Made by a program: the position numbers and the translations under genes. Positions 35,305 to 44,678 of a DNA stretch of 64,000 nucleotides are shown piece after piece. Under the pieces are notes generated by a model. That model made no database searches. It saw only the letters and a list, made by a program, of their open reading frames with translations, and was not told where the DNA came from. This DNA is from Bacteroides salyersiae WAL 10018 = DSM 18765 = JCM 12988. Its GTDB lineage: Bacteria > Bacteroidota > Bacteroidia > Bacteroidales > Bacteroidaceae. How positions within the stretch are numbered: the first letter of the stretch is position 1; the number at the start of each line of letters is the position of its first letter. Location of the stretch: the NCBI RefSeq assembly GCF_000381365.1, contig NZ_KB905466.1, forward strand, positions 308,744-372,743. Direction: 5' to 3'.

Positions 35305-38190
35305 TTATACTATTGTTATCTCACTCTTTCCATTCACGGATTTATGCAACTGTATCTGTACGGAAATACGTTCGCTCATCTCCTGCACATGTGAAATCAC
35401 ACCAATCTTGCGCCCTTGCATTTGCAACTGTTCCAATGCCTCCATAGCGGTACGCAAACTATCGGCGTCCAATGATCCGAAACCTTCGTCAATAAAAAGA
35501 GATTCCACTTTCAGATTATTACTCGATAAAGACGAAAGCCCCAAAGCCAACGCTAAAGATATCAAAAAAGACTCTCCGCCAGACAACGAATAAACGGTAC
35601 GTACTTCATCGCACATATCACAATCAATAACTTGCAAAGCCAATGTACCAGGCACCTGTTGAAGTCTATAACGCTTGGAAAGATAAGCCAAATGTTTATT
35701 GGCATGCAACAGCAACAAGTTCAATGTGTAACTTTGAGCAATCACTTTGAACTTTGTTCCATCGGCACTTCCAATCAATTTATTCAGCTTGGCCCATTGC
35801 TCGGCAACAGTCTGCTTCTCCTTCCATTCCGATTCTATTTCCATCAGCCGCTTTTTATTCTGTTCTTGCTGCAATAAACGGGCCTCGACAACGGAAAGCA
35901 AACGCTCTGTCTCCCGGTTTGCCGATTGACAGGCGACAATATCTTCAGACAAATGTTCCGGATTTTCTATTTTCTCCTGCTGATCGGACAGCTCAATAAC
36001 AGTTTGTGAAAGCTGTTTGATTTCTCCTTGTATCCCCAAAATACGAACATGAACCGATTCCATGTTTTTACGGGCAAGTTCCAATGCCTTATTCAACTCT
36101 TTCTCCCGCCGATGTACTGCCGCTTCAGCCTCATCCGCCGGTTTACCTTTCAAAAGCCCGGCACGCGATTGCTGTAATTCGCCCAATTCCTTGCCTATTG
36201 TTTGAAAACGCAACTGCTCAGTGGCCTCCGCCTGCTTGGCCATAGTCAATTGTTCTTCAATGGCAGTCAATTGCTGAGTCAATAACCGGACTTGATTCAC
36301 TTCTTTCCGAAAAGCCTCATAATGCATACGCAGTTGCTTTAATCTGCCGTCATGTTGTTGCCATTCGGCATAAAGAAGCTGATACTGTTTTATCCTCTCC
36401 TCCAATGCACAAAGGCACTGCTGTAACTCAGTCAAATGCGCATCCAGATACTCCGGTGCACGTTCTGCAACTGGATAGTCCGCTAAAACCTCTTCCTGGG
36501 CTTTCTGCTGAACGGCATAGTTATTTATATCCCGTTGAAGGGCAATCACACGATTATTTAATTGATTATAAATGTCTGAAGCTGATTTATACTCTTTCTC
36601 GATCGAATGATAAAGAGTATCGGCTACTTCATTATCCTGTCGATAAGGATGCGATTGACTACCACATACCGGACATGCTTCCCCGTCATGTAAATCACAA
36701 CGTAAAGCCACCACATCTTTACTGATCGCCATACGGGCATTATCATAAAGTTTCTGTAGGGAGACGATTTGTTCTTGCTTCACAGCAAGTTGCCGCATTA
36801 AAGCAGCCAGTTCAGTAGAAGCTTCTTCTCGCTTTATACACAATTGAGCAAGTAATTGACTGGCCTGAAAAGCACGTTGCATCTGCGCCTGCTGTTTCAG
36901 AAGTTTATTCTGTTCTTCACTGACAGACTGAATTCCAAAAGTATTAAGGCGTGACACACGATTATCATTTTCCTGCTGAAGAGTCGTCAATTGTTGTTCT
37001 TCATGAAGTAAAAGTTGCTCTATACGTTGCAAATCGATGGGCAGAGAGTTATCAAAGTTATCTTTGCCTTTCAACAATCTGCTCATGGAATTTTGCGACC
37101 CACTGAGGGTCTCTTTTCCTGTACGGTATTTCTTTTCAATTTCTGCTGTCTGCTTCCGGGCAAGTAGTAAGGTCTGTTCCGATTGTCGATACTGAGTTCG
37201 TAAACTCTGCAAACGGACATCCAACTCGCGTGCCTTGCGCAACTCCGGTTGTAAAGCCTCCCATTGCTCTTGAAAACGAGCCAGATAATCCATCTGTTCC
37301 GCAAGGCCCGTTTGAAGTCTTTTTAGCTCCTCCACACCTACAAATTCCTCTTGTTGCTTTTCGTATAACTGTTTTTGCCGTATTTTGAGAGATTGTACAA
37401 TGCTAAGTTGAGCATTCAGTTCCGTAAGGCGTTTTGTTTCGATAAAACGAAGTCCGATAAGGCGCTCCTGTTCCTTTCGCAATGACAAAAGTTCTTCCTC
37501 CGGGATAAGTTCGATGAGACTGATCGTATTTTTGAGAAGATTCATCGCTTCGTCAGCCGCCTTACTACGGGCATAAATCTCCCGGGAGATACGCGAATAG
37601 ATTTCCGTACCGGTAAGTTTTTCCAATAATTCCGCTTTCGCAGATTCACGGGACTTCAAAAAAGTAGCAAAATCATTTTGGGCAAGCAATACCGTGCGTG
37701 TAAACTGTTCGTAAGTGAGCCCTACCAAAGCTACCAATTGGTTCAACAGTTCCGTTTTCGTACCTTGTAGTTCCTCTTCCTTATCCAAATCAGTAACCTG
37801 AATGGTTTGAGGTTGCAAAGAACCGGTAGCCTTGCTACGAGCGCGCCGAACCGACCAACGGGAACGATACCGCCTTCCGGTTATCCCGATAAAATCTACC
37901 TCAGCAAATCCTTCTCCCGTCCCCCTGCGAAGAATATTCTTCACATCCGACTGATTCACTTGATTTTCACCTACATCAGACAGGTAAAGATTCTCGCCTG
38001 ATGCTGCAAAACGGGGTGTCTTATCATAAAGTGCCAGACACAAAGCATCCAATATCGTCGATTTTCCAGCTCCCGTAGGACCGGAAATGGCAAATATACC
38101 GGCAGAACGAAGAGGTTCGGCAGTAAAGTCCACCTCAAAAGTCCCTTCAATAGAAGTTAGATTCTTTAATCGTATTGTCAATATCTTCAT
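35305..38190 (-). CDS. sbcC: SbcC, SMC-like ATPase of the SbcCD nuclease
   Basis: DNA-end-processing ATPase that with SbcD cleaves hairpins and protein-blocked ends. The 961-aa chain has Walker A GPTGAGKST near residue 40, two long coiled coils, and a zinc-hook CPVC near residue 505 at the apex. The ABC signature LSGGESFLISLALALGLSS and Walker B (VESLFIDEGFGSLD) lie in the last 100 residues. The length is normal. It lies 158 nt downstream of sbcD on the same strand, a wider gap than usual for this pair, filled with short direct repeats and a polypyrimidine tract. Confidence 0.95.
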   Translation of the reverse strand: MKILTIRLKNLTSIEGTFEVDFTAEPLRSAGIFAISGPTGAGKSTILDALCLALYDKTPRFAASGENLYLSDVGENQVNQSDVKNILRRGTGEGFAEVDFIGITGRRYRSRWSVRRARSKATGSLQPQTIQVTDLDKEEELQGTKTELLNQLVALVGLTYEQFTRTVLLAQNDFATFLKSRESAKAELLEKLTGTEIYSRISREIYARSKAADEAMNLLKNTISLIELIPEEELLSLRKEQERLIGLRFIETKRLTELNAQLSIVQSLKIRQKQLYEKQQEEFVGVEELKRLQTGLAEQMDYLARFQEQWEALQPELRKARELDVRLQSLRTQYRQSEQTLLLARKQTAEIEKKYRTGKETLSGSQNSMSRLLKGKDNFDNSLPIDLQRIEQLLLHEEQQLTTLQQENDNRVSRLNTFGIQSVSEEQNKLLKQQAQMQRAFQASQLLAQLCIKREEASTELAALMRQLAVKQEQIVSLQKLYDNARMAISKDVVALRCDLHDGEACPVCGSQSHPYRQDNEVADTLYHSIEKEYKSASDIYNQLNNRVIALQRDINNYAVQQKAQEEVLADYPVAERAPEYLDAHLTELQQCLCALEERIKQYQLLYAEWQQHDGRLKQLRMHYEAFRKEVNQVRLLTQQLTAIEEQLTMAKQAEATEQLRFQTIGKELGELQQSRAGLLKGKPADEAEAAVHRREKELNKALELARKNMESVHVRILGIQGEIKQLSQTVIELSDQQEKIENPEHLSEDIVACQSANRETERLLSVVEARLLQQEQNKKRLMEIESEWKEKQTVAEQWAKLNKLIGSADGTKFKVIAQSYTLNLLLLHANKHLAYLSKRYRLQQVPGTLALQVIDCDMCDEVRTVYSLSGGESFLISLALALGLSSLSSNNLKVESLFIDEGFGSLDADSLRTAMEALEQLQMQGRKIGVISHVQEMSERISVQIQLHKSVNGKSEITIV

Positions 38191-38348
38191 AATAAATAAT
38201 GTGCCAATAATTCAATGTGCCAATATGCCAATTGGAGAATGAATAATGAATAAAATGAAAGAATGAAAAAATCTGCCTATCAACTGTACCATCATCTGCC
38301 AGACATTTCTCCCCGCTTCCTTTCCCTTCTCTCCATTCTTCTCCCCGC
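38191..38348. repeat. sbcD-sbcC spacer with short direct repeats and a polypyrimidine tract
   Basis: AATGTGCCAAT occurs twice, near 38199 and 38215, followed by a partial copy. Then from about 38306 to 38375, running into the sbcD 3' end, the plus strand is almost all pyrimidine. I see no gene and no promoter box. Confidence 0.4.
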
Positions 38349-39602
38349 TCAATTCTCCTTTCCCCCTTCCCTCACCGCTTCTTCAAACAACCGTTCCAGC
38401 TCTTCCGGCATTTCTGTCTGGTAAGTATTCTCAAAAGTCATCTTGAGTATTTGTAAAGGGTTCATTTCCTGCAATCCGGTAGCCACCAATGCTTCTTCTT
38501 CCCTCACGTCTGTTTTAGCCTGTCGATATACCGAAACAATACGTGCCAGACGAACAGCTTTGTCAGACAGTATTTCTTCTATCTGTTGTCGAAGCATCGG
38601 TTCCGGTTCTGTCAACAGTACTTTCACTTCCAAATACGGATAGTGAGAATTACCTTTGGCTTCTTCCATCTGTAACGGTAACCGGGCAAGTTCATCCAGT
38701 ACTTCCTCCGGACTGACAGCCTTTCCTTTCGGCACGCTCAGCAAACGAACCAATGGAGTATATTCCCGCTTCTCTATTTCCACAGCCCATCCTTCGGCAA
38801 GAGTCACCATCACTACGCCATGATGATAATCCCTTTCTGCAAACGACATCGGCAACGGACTACCGGCATAACGTATGTTCTCCCGTCCCGACACACGCTG
38901 GGATTTATGAATATGCCCCAAAGCCGTATAAGCAATCTGCTCTGTAAAAGTGTCGGGTGAGACACATTCCAAACCTCCAATAATGGTTCGTTCGCTGAAA
39001 TCACGTTCTGCAATTTCCGACCCCGTAGCTTGCAGATGACCGACGGCAACTATTGCCTGATCCTTTTTTCTCCGTTCCATCGCCCGATTTTGCAGACGCG
39101 TATAAAGTTCCTTTACCCCCTCCGCATAGGGATTCCCATCAGTTACCACCACCGGATAATCTCCTTGCCGCAGGAAAGGTACTGCCAAACAGAGAGCTTC
39201 CACTTCTCCACTACGATTCTTCAATTCCACAATCAAATCATCGTAATCGATCTCTCCATCACGCCGCCGAACAATTCCTTTGATATCGGTACGCATTTCC
39301 TGCAATAGCGGTAAAGGAGCTTCAAGACGTGCAGCAGAATCATGATTGCCCGCCACAATCACCAATTGTAATTGCGGATTTTCCGTTGTCACTCTTCGGA
39401 TAAAGCGGTAGAACATGCGTTGGGATACAGCCGACGGATTGGAAACATCAAAAACATCGCCAGCAATGAGTAACACATCAATCTCATTTTCTTTTAATTC
39501 ACGGGCCAGCCAATCCAAGAAATGCGCATGTTCTTCCACGCGATCGTAGCCGAAGAAGGTCTGTCCCAAATGCCAGTCGGCAGTATGCAAGATACGTATC
39601 AT
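38349..39602 (-). CDS. sbcD: SbcD, nuclease subunit of SbcCD
   Basis: Mre11-like metallophosphoesterase of 417 aa. The metal-binding motifs are complete: HTADWHLGQ at the N-terminus, GDVFD, GNHDS and the later GHIHKSQ. The capping domain follows. Its C-terminus (EEAVREGGKEN) is encoded in the polypyrimidine-biased tract. It begins 28 nt after the stop of the second histidine kinase gene, so readthrough from the kinases is possible, though no functional link is known. Confidence 0.94.
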   Translation of the reverse strand: MIRILHTADWHLGQTFFGYDRVEEHAHFLDWLARELKENEIDVLLIAGDVFDVSNPSAVSQRMFYRFIRRVTTENPQLQLVIVAGNHDSAARLEAPLPLLQEMRTDIKGIVRRRDGEIDYDDLIVELKNRSGEVEALCLAVPFLRQGDYPVVVTDGNPYAEGVKELYTRLQNRAMERRKKDQAIVAVGHLQATGSEIAERDFSERTIIGGLECVSPDTFTEQIAYTALGHIHKSQRVSGRENIRYAGSPLPMSFAERDYHHGVVMVTLAEGWAVEIEKREYTPLVRLLSVPKGKAVSPEEVLDELARLPLQMEEAKGNSHYPYLEVKVLLTEPEPMLRQQIEEILSDKAVRLARIVSVYRQAKTDVREEEALVATGLQEMNPLQILKMTFENTYQTEMPEELERLFEEAVREGGKEN

Positions 39603-39630
39603 TCGGAATATCTATATCAAAAACATTTAT

Positions 39631-41586
39631 TCAAAAATCGACTAAAGGACAAGTAAAAACAACCGTAGGTCCATCATCTGTTTCTACATTTACTGTATAA
39701 GTACCACCAAAATAACGAATAAAATGAATATTAATTTCATTACGGATCAATATCTTTTTATCTTTTACGTTTTCTTGTGCAAACAATGTACCGACCACAC
39801 GAAAAACCAACATCGAGTCGACTTCGTCTCTTTCTATATAAAACATTACAAGATCCTCCCCTTCTCCCGAAACGAGTAATCCACGTAATAAAGACATCAG
39901 CCATTTCCTGTCGGTACATATCGTCTGAGACTCTACGGCAGTCTGTAAAACCACCTTTGCATTTTCATCTTCCACTTGCCCGTTGATAAAACCGACAATT
40001 TCACGACAAAGTGCAATTGCTTCTACTTCTGTCTGTTCATACTGTATTTTTCCAGATTCTAAACGTGAAAGTTCCAATATGTTATTTACATAATCCAATA
40101 ACTGTTCAGCATTTTCCTGTATGATTTTCCCGTACCCCAGCTTACTCTCCTGATCCAAATCATCTGACTCGGCCAGTAATTCCGCAAAACCGACAACCGC
40201 ATTCAACGGAGTACGCACATCATGACTGATCTCCATCTTCAATCGTTCTTTGGCCATATTATCCTCTTCGGAATGTGCCGCCGCAGAGGCAGCGGCACAT
40301 TCGGCCAATACTATCTTTTTGGAAAGATGACGCGTATAAACGTAAAATAAAAAGGCTAAAACCAAAAGAATCAGTAATATGACAGAGACCCGCAAATAAT
40401 TTGTATTCTTGATTTTCTGCTTTTCGAGCAACAGTTCGTCAATGTGATAAATCTCCTTCACCTGATTCAACTGGTCGGCAGAAAAAGCATTGTTTAAAGA
40501 GTCCTGCGTTCTTACCAGATAACGACGGGTTTCAATCGCCGCATCAATATCCCCCTTATCAAACTGGGTAATCGCCTTGTAGTTTATCAGCGTTCCGAAT
40601 ATAAATACATAATCTTTCAATACGATAGGAGTCACCTCATCAACAAAAGCAATACTCTTGTCATACTCCTTGGTGCGTGAAAAATACTGCAAGCGAACCA
40701 GTTGTACATTCAACCAGAATACCGGATCGACATGGGGTGCAAGCAACTCCTGAGCACGTTCAATATGCAACAGAGCCTGCTCAAACTTTCTTCTGTTCAA
40801 ATAATGCAATACATATTTCACTTCACAATCTATCGCCAGATCAGTCCAGTTATTTTGCGCCTCCGGTTCGTTGCTCATCACTTCCTGCAAAGTCTTATCC
40901 ATCTCACACAAGTAAGGCATCTTCGACTTGTCATCTCCTCCATTCCCGTAAACCTGAGTGATCCGGGAAAGAATATCTACCTTCAAAAATGGTTTTGTTC
41001 CGGGTTTAAACTCATGATATGCCTTCATCAAAACTTTAAGAGCCTCTTCCGGACGGCTGGATACGGAATAAGCACACCCCAAACTATTGTATGCAGCGAT
41101 CTTCCCATTATTGCTATTATGAGCTATGGCCTCTTCCAATACCTCCTTAGTAACATGTACAGCCTTCTCTATCATCCTTTTAGAAGCCAATGCCCGGCCG
41201 ATGGCCGCTTTCCGTTCCAAGTAATAATCATAAGTCCCCACCCCGGACACCAGTTCTTTCAACTGATTCACCCAATAAGTCAGGCTGTCCGGATCATGCT
41301 TTTTATCGTAATAACCTGCCAGATAATAAGCTCCTTCATTTTCATAAAAAATATTCTTCTGTCGTTTTGCTTCTTCATAAAGGGCGGTTGCAAAATATCT
41401 GTTATAAGGAAAATACTGATGACAGTAAGCCATACTTTGAAGATAAGCCAATCGGACAGTATCCGAAGGCATGCTTTCTGCCAAAATCAAAATACTGTCG
41501 CGATAAGCAATTCCTTCATTCTTCTCAGCCCGCAGACTAACGGACAGAAAAATAAGATATATGAAACACAGGATTAATCTTTTCAT
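39631..41586 (-). CDS. TPR-histidine kinase homologue with degenerate ATPase domain
   Basis: A 651-aa protein with a signal peptide (1-20), TPR-like helical repeats (about 25-370), one TM segment (about 398-416) and a HisKA dimerisation domain. Its H-box MEISHDVRTPLNAVVGF is intact, with His near 455. The catalytic region is eroded: where an N-box (NLLxNA) belongs it reads LLRGLLVSGEGEDLV, and there is no DxGxG or GxGLGL motif. It may therefore be phosphorylated by, or dimerise with, the complete paralogue 11 nt upstream instead of acting alone. No response-regulator gene is adjacent. Alternatively it is decaying. Confidence 0.8.
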   Translation of the reverse strand: MKRLILCFIYLIFLSVSLRAEKNEGIAYRDSILILAESMPSDTVRLAYLQSMAYCHQYFPYNRYFATALYEEAKRQKNIFYENEGAYYLAGYYDKKHDPDSLTYWVNQLKELVSGVGTYDYYLERKAAIGRALASKRMIEKAVHVTKEVLEEAIAHNSNNGKIAAYNSLGCAYSVSSRPEEALKVLMKAYHEFKPGTKPFLKVDILSRITQVYGNGGDDKSKMPYLCEMDKTLQEVMSNEPEAQNNWTDLAIDCEVKYVLHYLNRRKFEQALLHIERAQELLAPHVDPVFWLNVQLVRLQYFSRTKEYDKSIAFVDEVTPIVLKDYVFIFGTLINYKAITQFDKGDIDAAIETRRYLVRTQDSLNNAFSADQLNQVKEIYHIDELLLEKQKIKNTNYLRVSVILLILLVLAFLFYVYTRHLSKKIVLAECAAASAAAHSEEDNMAKERLKMEISHDVRTPLNAVVGFAELLAESDDLDQESKLGYGKIIQENAEQLLDYVNNILELSRLESGKIQYEQTEVEAIALCREIVGFINGQVEDENAKVVLQTAVESQTICTDRKWLMSLLRGLLVSGEGEDLVMFYIERDEVDSMLVFRVVGTLFAQENVKDKKILIRNEINIHFIRYFGGTYTVNVETDDGPTVVFTCPLVDF

Positions 41587-41597
41587 GACAACAGCCG

Positions 41598-43469
41598 TTA
41601 TATTAGTTTGGATTCACTCTTCAACGGATGCAAGAAACAAAAACGCGCACCCTCCGTATACTTATCGTCGATCCAAATCTTCCCTTTCAGCCTTTTCAAG
41701 ATCAACAGACAGATAGACAATCCCAGCCCGGTTCCCTGCACAAAGTCATTCAGTTTCTCAAACCGTTCAAAGATAAGTTTCTGTTTTTCGAGTGGAATAC
41801 CACATCCGGTATCGGTCACAGAAAATAAAGCCATATCAGCATCATCAATGCTTCTCTCTAACCGCAGAACAATAGATCCCTGAGTGGTGAACTTTGTGGC
41901 ATTGACCAATAAATTAATCAACACCTGCCGCAGACGAGAATCATCGGTATCTATCATTAAAGAGGTAAGTGAAGTGTCAAAACGCAATTCAACCTGCAGT
42001 TTATAAGAGGCAGCTACCGTCTCTATAACTTCACGGCAAATTTTCACAGCATCCTGTCCCTTGATAGTCATACTGATATTATCTTCATCAAAATCTGAAA
42101 AATCAATAATATCATTTATCAATTTCAGCAATTGATATGAATTGATCCTGATAATTTCACAATACTCTTTTCGGGAAACCTCGTCCACTTCTATCTCTTC
42201 CGAAGCCATTAAGGTGGAAAAGCCAACGATCGCATTCAACGGTGTACGTACTTCATGGCTCATATTAGAAAGGAAGAGATTCTTTTTACGAATGGCATTT
42301 TCCGCTTTCCTATTCATCTCTTCCATTTTTTGTTTCGATTGCTTCAGACGAAATATCTTTCGCCAGCTGAGAAATATAAACAACGCCAGCACCAGAGCAC
42401 ATCCCCCGATCGCTATCGTATAATAACGAAGCGAACGGTTACGGTCCTGCGTTATCTGATAAGTAAGTTGATCCGCCTCGAAGCGTGCGCAAAGCTGATC
42501 AATCTCTTTCGGATAATTCGCCTTAAATTTAGAATTTATATAAGAATAAATAGTGTTGTACAAAGTGAAAGCCTCCTCCTTACGTCCCATCTTCTCCAAT
42601 AATTGTGCTTTCTTCTCCATCGTACTAATATACAGTTCATAATTATTCCCGGCATGCTTCAAGCTGAAAAAGTAATCGTATATTTCCAAAGCCTTTTCCA
42701 GCGCATTGCTCTGTTCCAGATAGTAAGCCTCTGCCACCAGAAAATATTCCAAAAGCCCGGGTATTAACTTGTCCTGCTGCTTCCGTACTTTTTCCAAGTA
42801 GCTATCGGCCTCTTCCAATGCTCCTGTATGGATCTTATAATATGCATTAAAAATAGACATCACCGTCTGCTCCAATTCAGACTGGCTATCAGTAGAATAC
42901 TGATTTAACAACCTCACATATTTAGCCATCGCTCCTATATCCTTCATACGCAGATTGTATTCGGCCAATTCCACCAGCAATATTTTTTTCATTGTTTCAC
43001 CCCCACCATACTCTTCAAAAAGTGCCAACGAACGCTCATAAGCATCACCTGCCTCTCTTTCCCTTCCAATAGCGGTATAAATTTCACCGATGGCATTGAG
43101 AGAAAGGGCCATGCCCAAAACATCTTTCAAAACCCTGGCCTTGGAATACATTCTGTCGCTATGGGCAATTGCCATCCCCATCTTCCCTTTGAGTATTTGA
43201 GATTTTATTATAATTCGGGACAATTCAAAATAGGAATCAAATTGTTCATGCAATTCGAGTATATCCAACAGACTATCGGCATATACAAAACTACTGTCTT
43301 TTTCTTCCAGCACATTAAAGCCGAGACTGTTACAGAAAGATTGGATGATTTTCCCCTGTAAAGCGGTATCCTCTCCGACCTGATCGGCAGCATCAGTAGC
43401 AGCAGTGGCATTGCCCGCTAAAAACAAAGCACAGAAGCCCAACAGCAGATATTTCAGTAGCTTTCTCAT
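41598..43469 (-). CDS. TPR-histidine kinase, complete
   Basis: A 623-aa sensor kinase from the ATG at 43469 (MRKLLKYLLLGFC), which gives a proper signal peptide; the frame is open further upstream only with a TTG at 43523. Periplasmic TPR-like helices (about 30-330) are followed by a TM segment (about 352-372), a coiled coil, the H-box NMSHEVRTPLNAIVGF (His near 406), and a full ATPase domain with NLLVNATKF, VTDTGCGIP and GTGLGLSICLLI. It has no receiver domain and no adjacent response regulator, so its partner is not visible. It is the first gene of a run leading into the degenerate kinase and sbcD. Confidence 0.88.
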   Translation of the reverse strand: MRKLLKYLLLGFCALFLAGNATAATDAADQVGEDTALQGKIIQSFCNSLGFNVLEEKDSSFVYADSLLDILELHEQFDSYFELSRIIIKSQILKGKMGMAIAHSDRMYSKARVLKDVLGMALSLNAIGEIYTAIGREREAGDAYERSLALFEEYGGGETMKKILLVELAEYNLRMKDIGAMAKYVRLLNQYSTDSQSELEQTVMSIFNAYYKIHTGALEEADSYLEKVRKQQDKLIPGLLEYFLVAEAYYLEQSNALEKALEIYDYFFSLKHAGNNYELYISTMEKKAQLLEKMGRKEEAFTLYNTIYSYINSKFKANYPKEIDQLCARFEADQLTYQITQDRNRSLRYYTIAIGGCALVLALFIFLSWRKIFRLKQSKQKMEEMNRKAENAIRKKNLFLSNMSHEVRTPLNAIVGFSTLMASEEIEVDEVSRKEYCEIIRINSYQLLKLINDIIDFSDFDEDNISMTIKGQDAVKICREVIETVAASYKLQVELRFDTSLTSLMIDTDDSRLRQVLINLLVNATKFTTQGSIVLRLERSIDDADMALFSVTDTGCGIPLEKQKLIFERFEKLNDFVQGTGLGLSICLLILKRLKGKIWIDDKYTEGARFCFLHPLKSESKLI

Positions 43470-43741
43470 CAGACAGTAAAAAGTGTATGTTCTGTTTGCA
43501 TTGATCTTACAAATTATCGACAAATCTACATAAAAAATATCAGACTCTCACAGTAGTTTGACCGAAAGAAATGAGAATCTGTAAAAAAAATCTCCAGAAA
43601 GTTTATTATAAGTATTATTTAGATAAATAACGTTCATGTATGCAAATTGGATATATCATCAGAAATACAGATTATCGTCAGCATTTTAGATATCCCCTGA
43701 TTTTTATCCGTTTTGAGACACGACAATAAAAAGAGATTCTG

Positions 43742-43749
43742 TATCTTTG
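43742..43749 (+). promoter_or_regulatory. Candidate -7 promoter box for the acyltransferase gene
   Basis: TATCTTTG matches TAnnTTTG and ends 21 nt before the ATG at 43771. A TTTG lies at 43712-43715, 26 nt upstream, which is longer than the usual spacing. The rest of the 301-bp gap 43470-43770 is AT-rich with no other clear element. Confidence 0.5.
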
Positions 43750-43770
43750 TCCTTCGAAAATCCAACACTC

Positions 43771-44529
43771 ATGAAAATACTGTATTACATCTATCAGATT
43801 TGTATTGCATTGCCGATACTGTTAGTATTGACTATTCTCACAGCCATTGTAACCATCATTGGTTCACTGGTAGGGGGAGCACATTTCTGGGGCTACTATC
43901 CCGGCAAGATATGGTCGCAATTGATCTGCCTTTTCCTGCTTATACCAGTAAAGGTACGCGGCCGTGAAAAAATACATAAGCATACATCTTATATATTCGT
44001 TCCTAATCATCAAGGATCTTTTGATATTTTCCTTATTTATGGTTTTTTAGGGCGTAATTTCAAATGGATGATGAAGAAAAGTCTCCGCAAACTTCCTTTC
44101 GTAGGTAAAGCATGTGAAAGTGCAGGGCATATATTCGTAGACCGTTCAGGACCTAAGAAAGTGCTTGAGACCATACAACAGGCCAAAAACTCGCTGAAAG
44201 ACGGTGTATCATTAGTCGTATTTCCCGAAGGAGCACGTTCATTCACCGGACACATGGGATACTTCAAGAAAGGAGCTTTCCAATTGGCAGACGATTTACA
44301 GTTGGCAGTTGTCCCAATCACAATAGACGGATCATTCGAAATTCTTCCCCGTACCGGAAAATGGATTCATCGTCACCGTATGATTCTGACAATCCATGAT
44401 CCGATTCCCCCCAAGGGTAAAGGACCGGAAAACATAAAAGAGACGATGACAGAAGCCTATGCTGCCGTAGAAAGTGCATTGCCGGAAAGATACAAAGGAA
44501 TGGTAAAGAATGAAGATCAAGATCGCTGA
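43771..44529 (+). CDS. plsC: 1-acyl-sn-glycerol-3-phosphate acyltransferase (PlsC family)
   Basis: Transfers an acyl chain to lysophosphatidate in phospholipid synthesis at the inner membrane. The 252-aa product has an N-terminal membrane segment (about 10-35), the catalytic motif NHQGSFD (HxxxxD), and FPEGARS in place of the usual EGTR glycerophosphate-binding motif. I start at the ATG at 43771 because the only upstream in-frame start, TTG at 43747, overlaps the -7 promoter box. Transcribed alone. The family assignment is firm; the exact substrate could be another lysolipid. Confidence 0.87.
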   Translation: MKILYYIYQICIALPILLVLTILTAIVTIIGSLVGGAHFWGYYPGKIWSQLICLFLLIPVKVRGREKIHKHTSYIFVPNHQGSFDIFLIYGFLGRNFKWMMKKSLRKLPFVGKACESAGHIFVDRSGPKKVLETIQQAKNSLKDGVSLVVFPEGARSFTGHMGYFKKGAFQLADDLQLAVVPITIDGSFEILPRTGKWIHRHRMILTIHDPIPPKGKGPENIKETMTEAYAAVESALPERYKGMVKNEDQDR

Positions 44530-44572
44530 TCCTCATTTTCCATGCCCATCAGAACCTTTTTAGTATCCAATT

Positions 44573-44618
44573 ATTTATAAAAAAATAGGGCTGGGATATG
44601 CTCCCGCACTTCCCAACC
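44573..44618 (-). terminator. Intrinsic terminator for the DUF3244/GT-like genes
   Basis: On the minus strand GGTTGGGA at about 44611-44618 pairs with TCCCAGCC at 44589-44596 and is followed by CTATTTTTTTA. It lies 61 nt beyond the stop of the 299-aa gene. Confidence 0.6.
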
Positions 44619-44678
44619 ACTCAATCAATCGTGTGTATTAAAAAAATCCCATTATGTAATTTAGAAAACCAGAAGGAT

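Noticed and set aside
40702..41577. 291-codon open frame opposite the degenerate kinase
   Set aside because: It lies wholly inside a well-supported gene on the other strand, and its composition is that of an antisense shadow.
39631..41586. Calling the degenerate kinase a frameshifted pseudogene
   Set aside because: The frame is open over its full 651 codons with a signal peptide, TM segment and H-box; only the ATPase motifs are missing.
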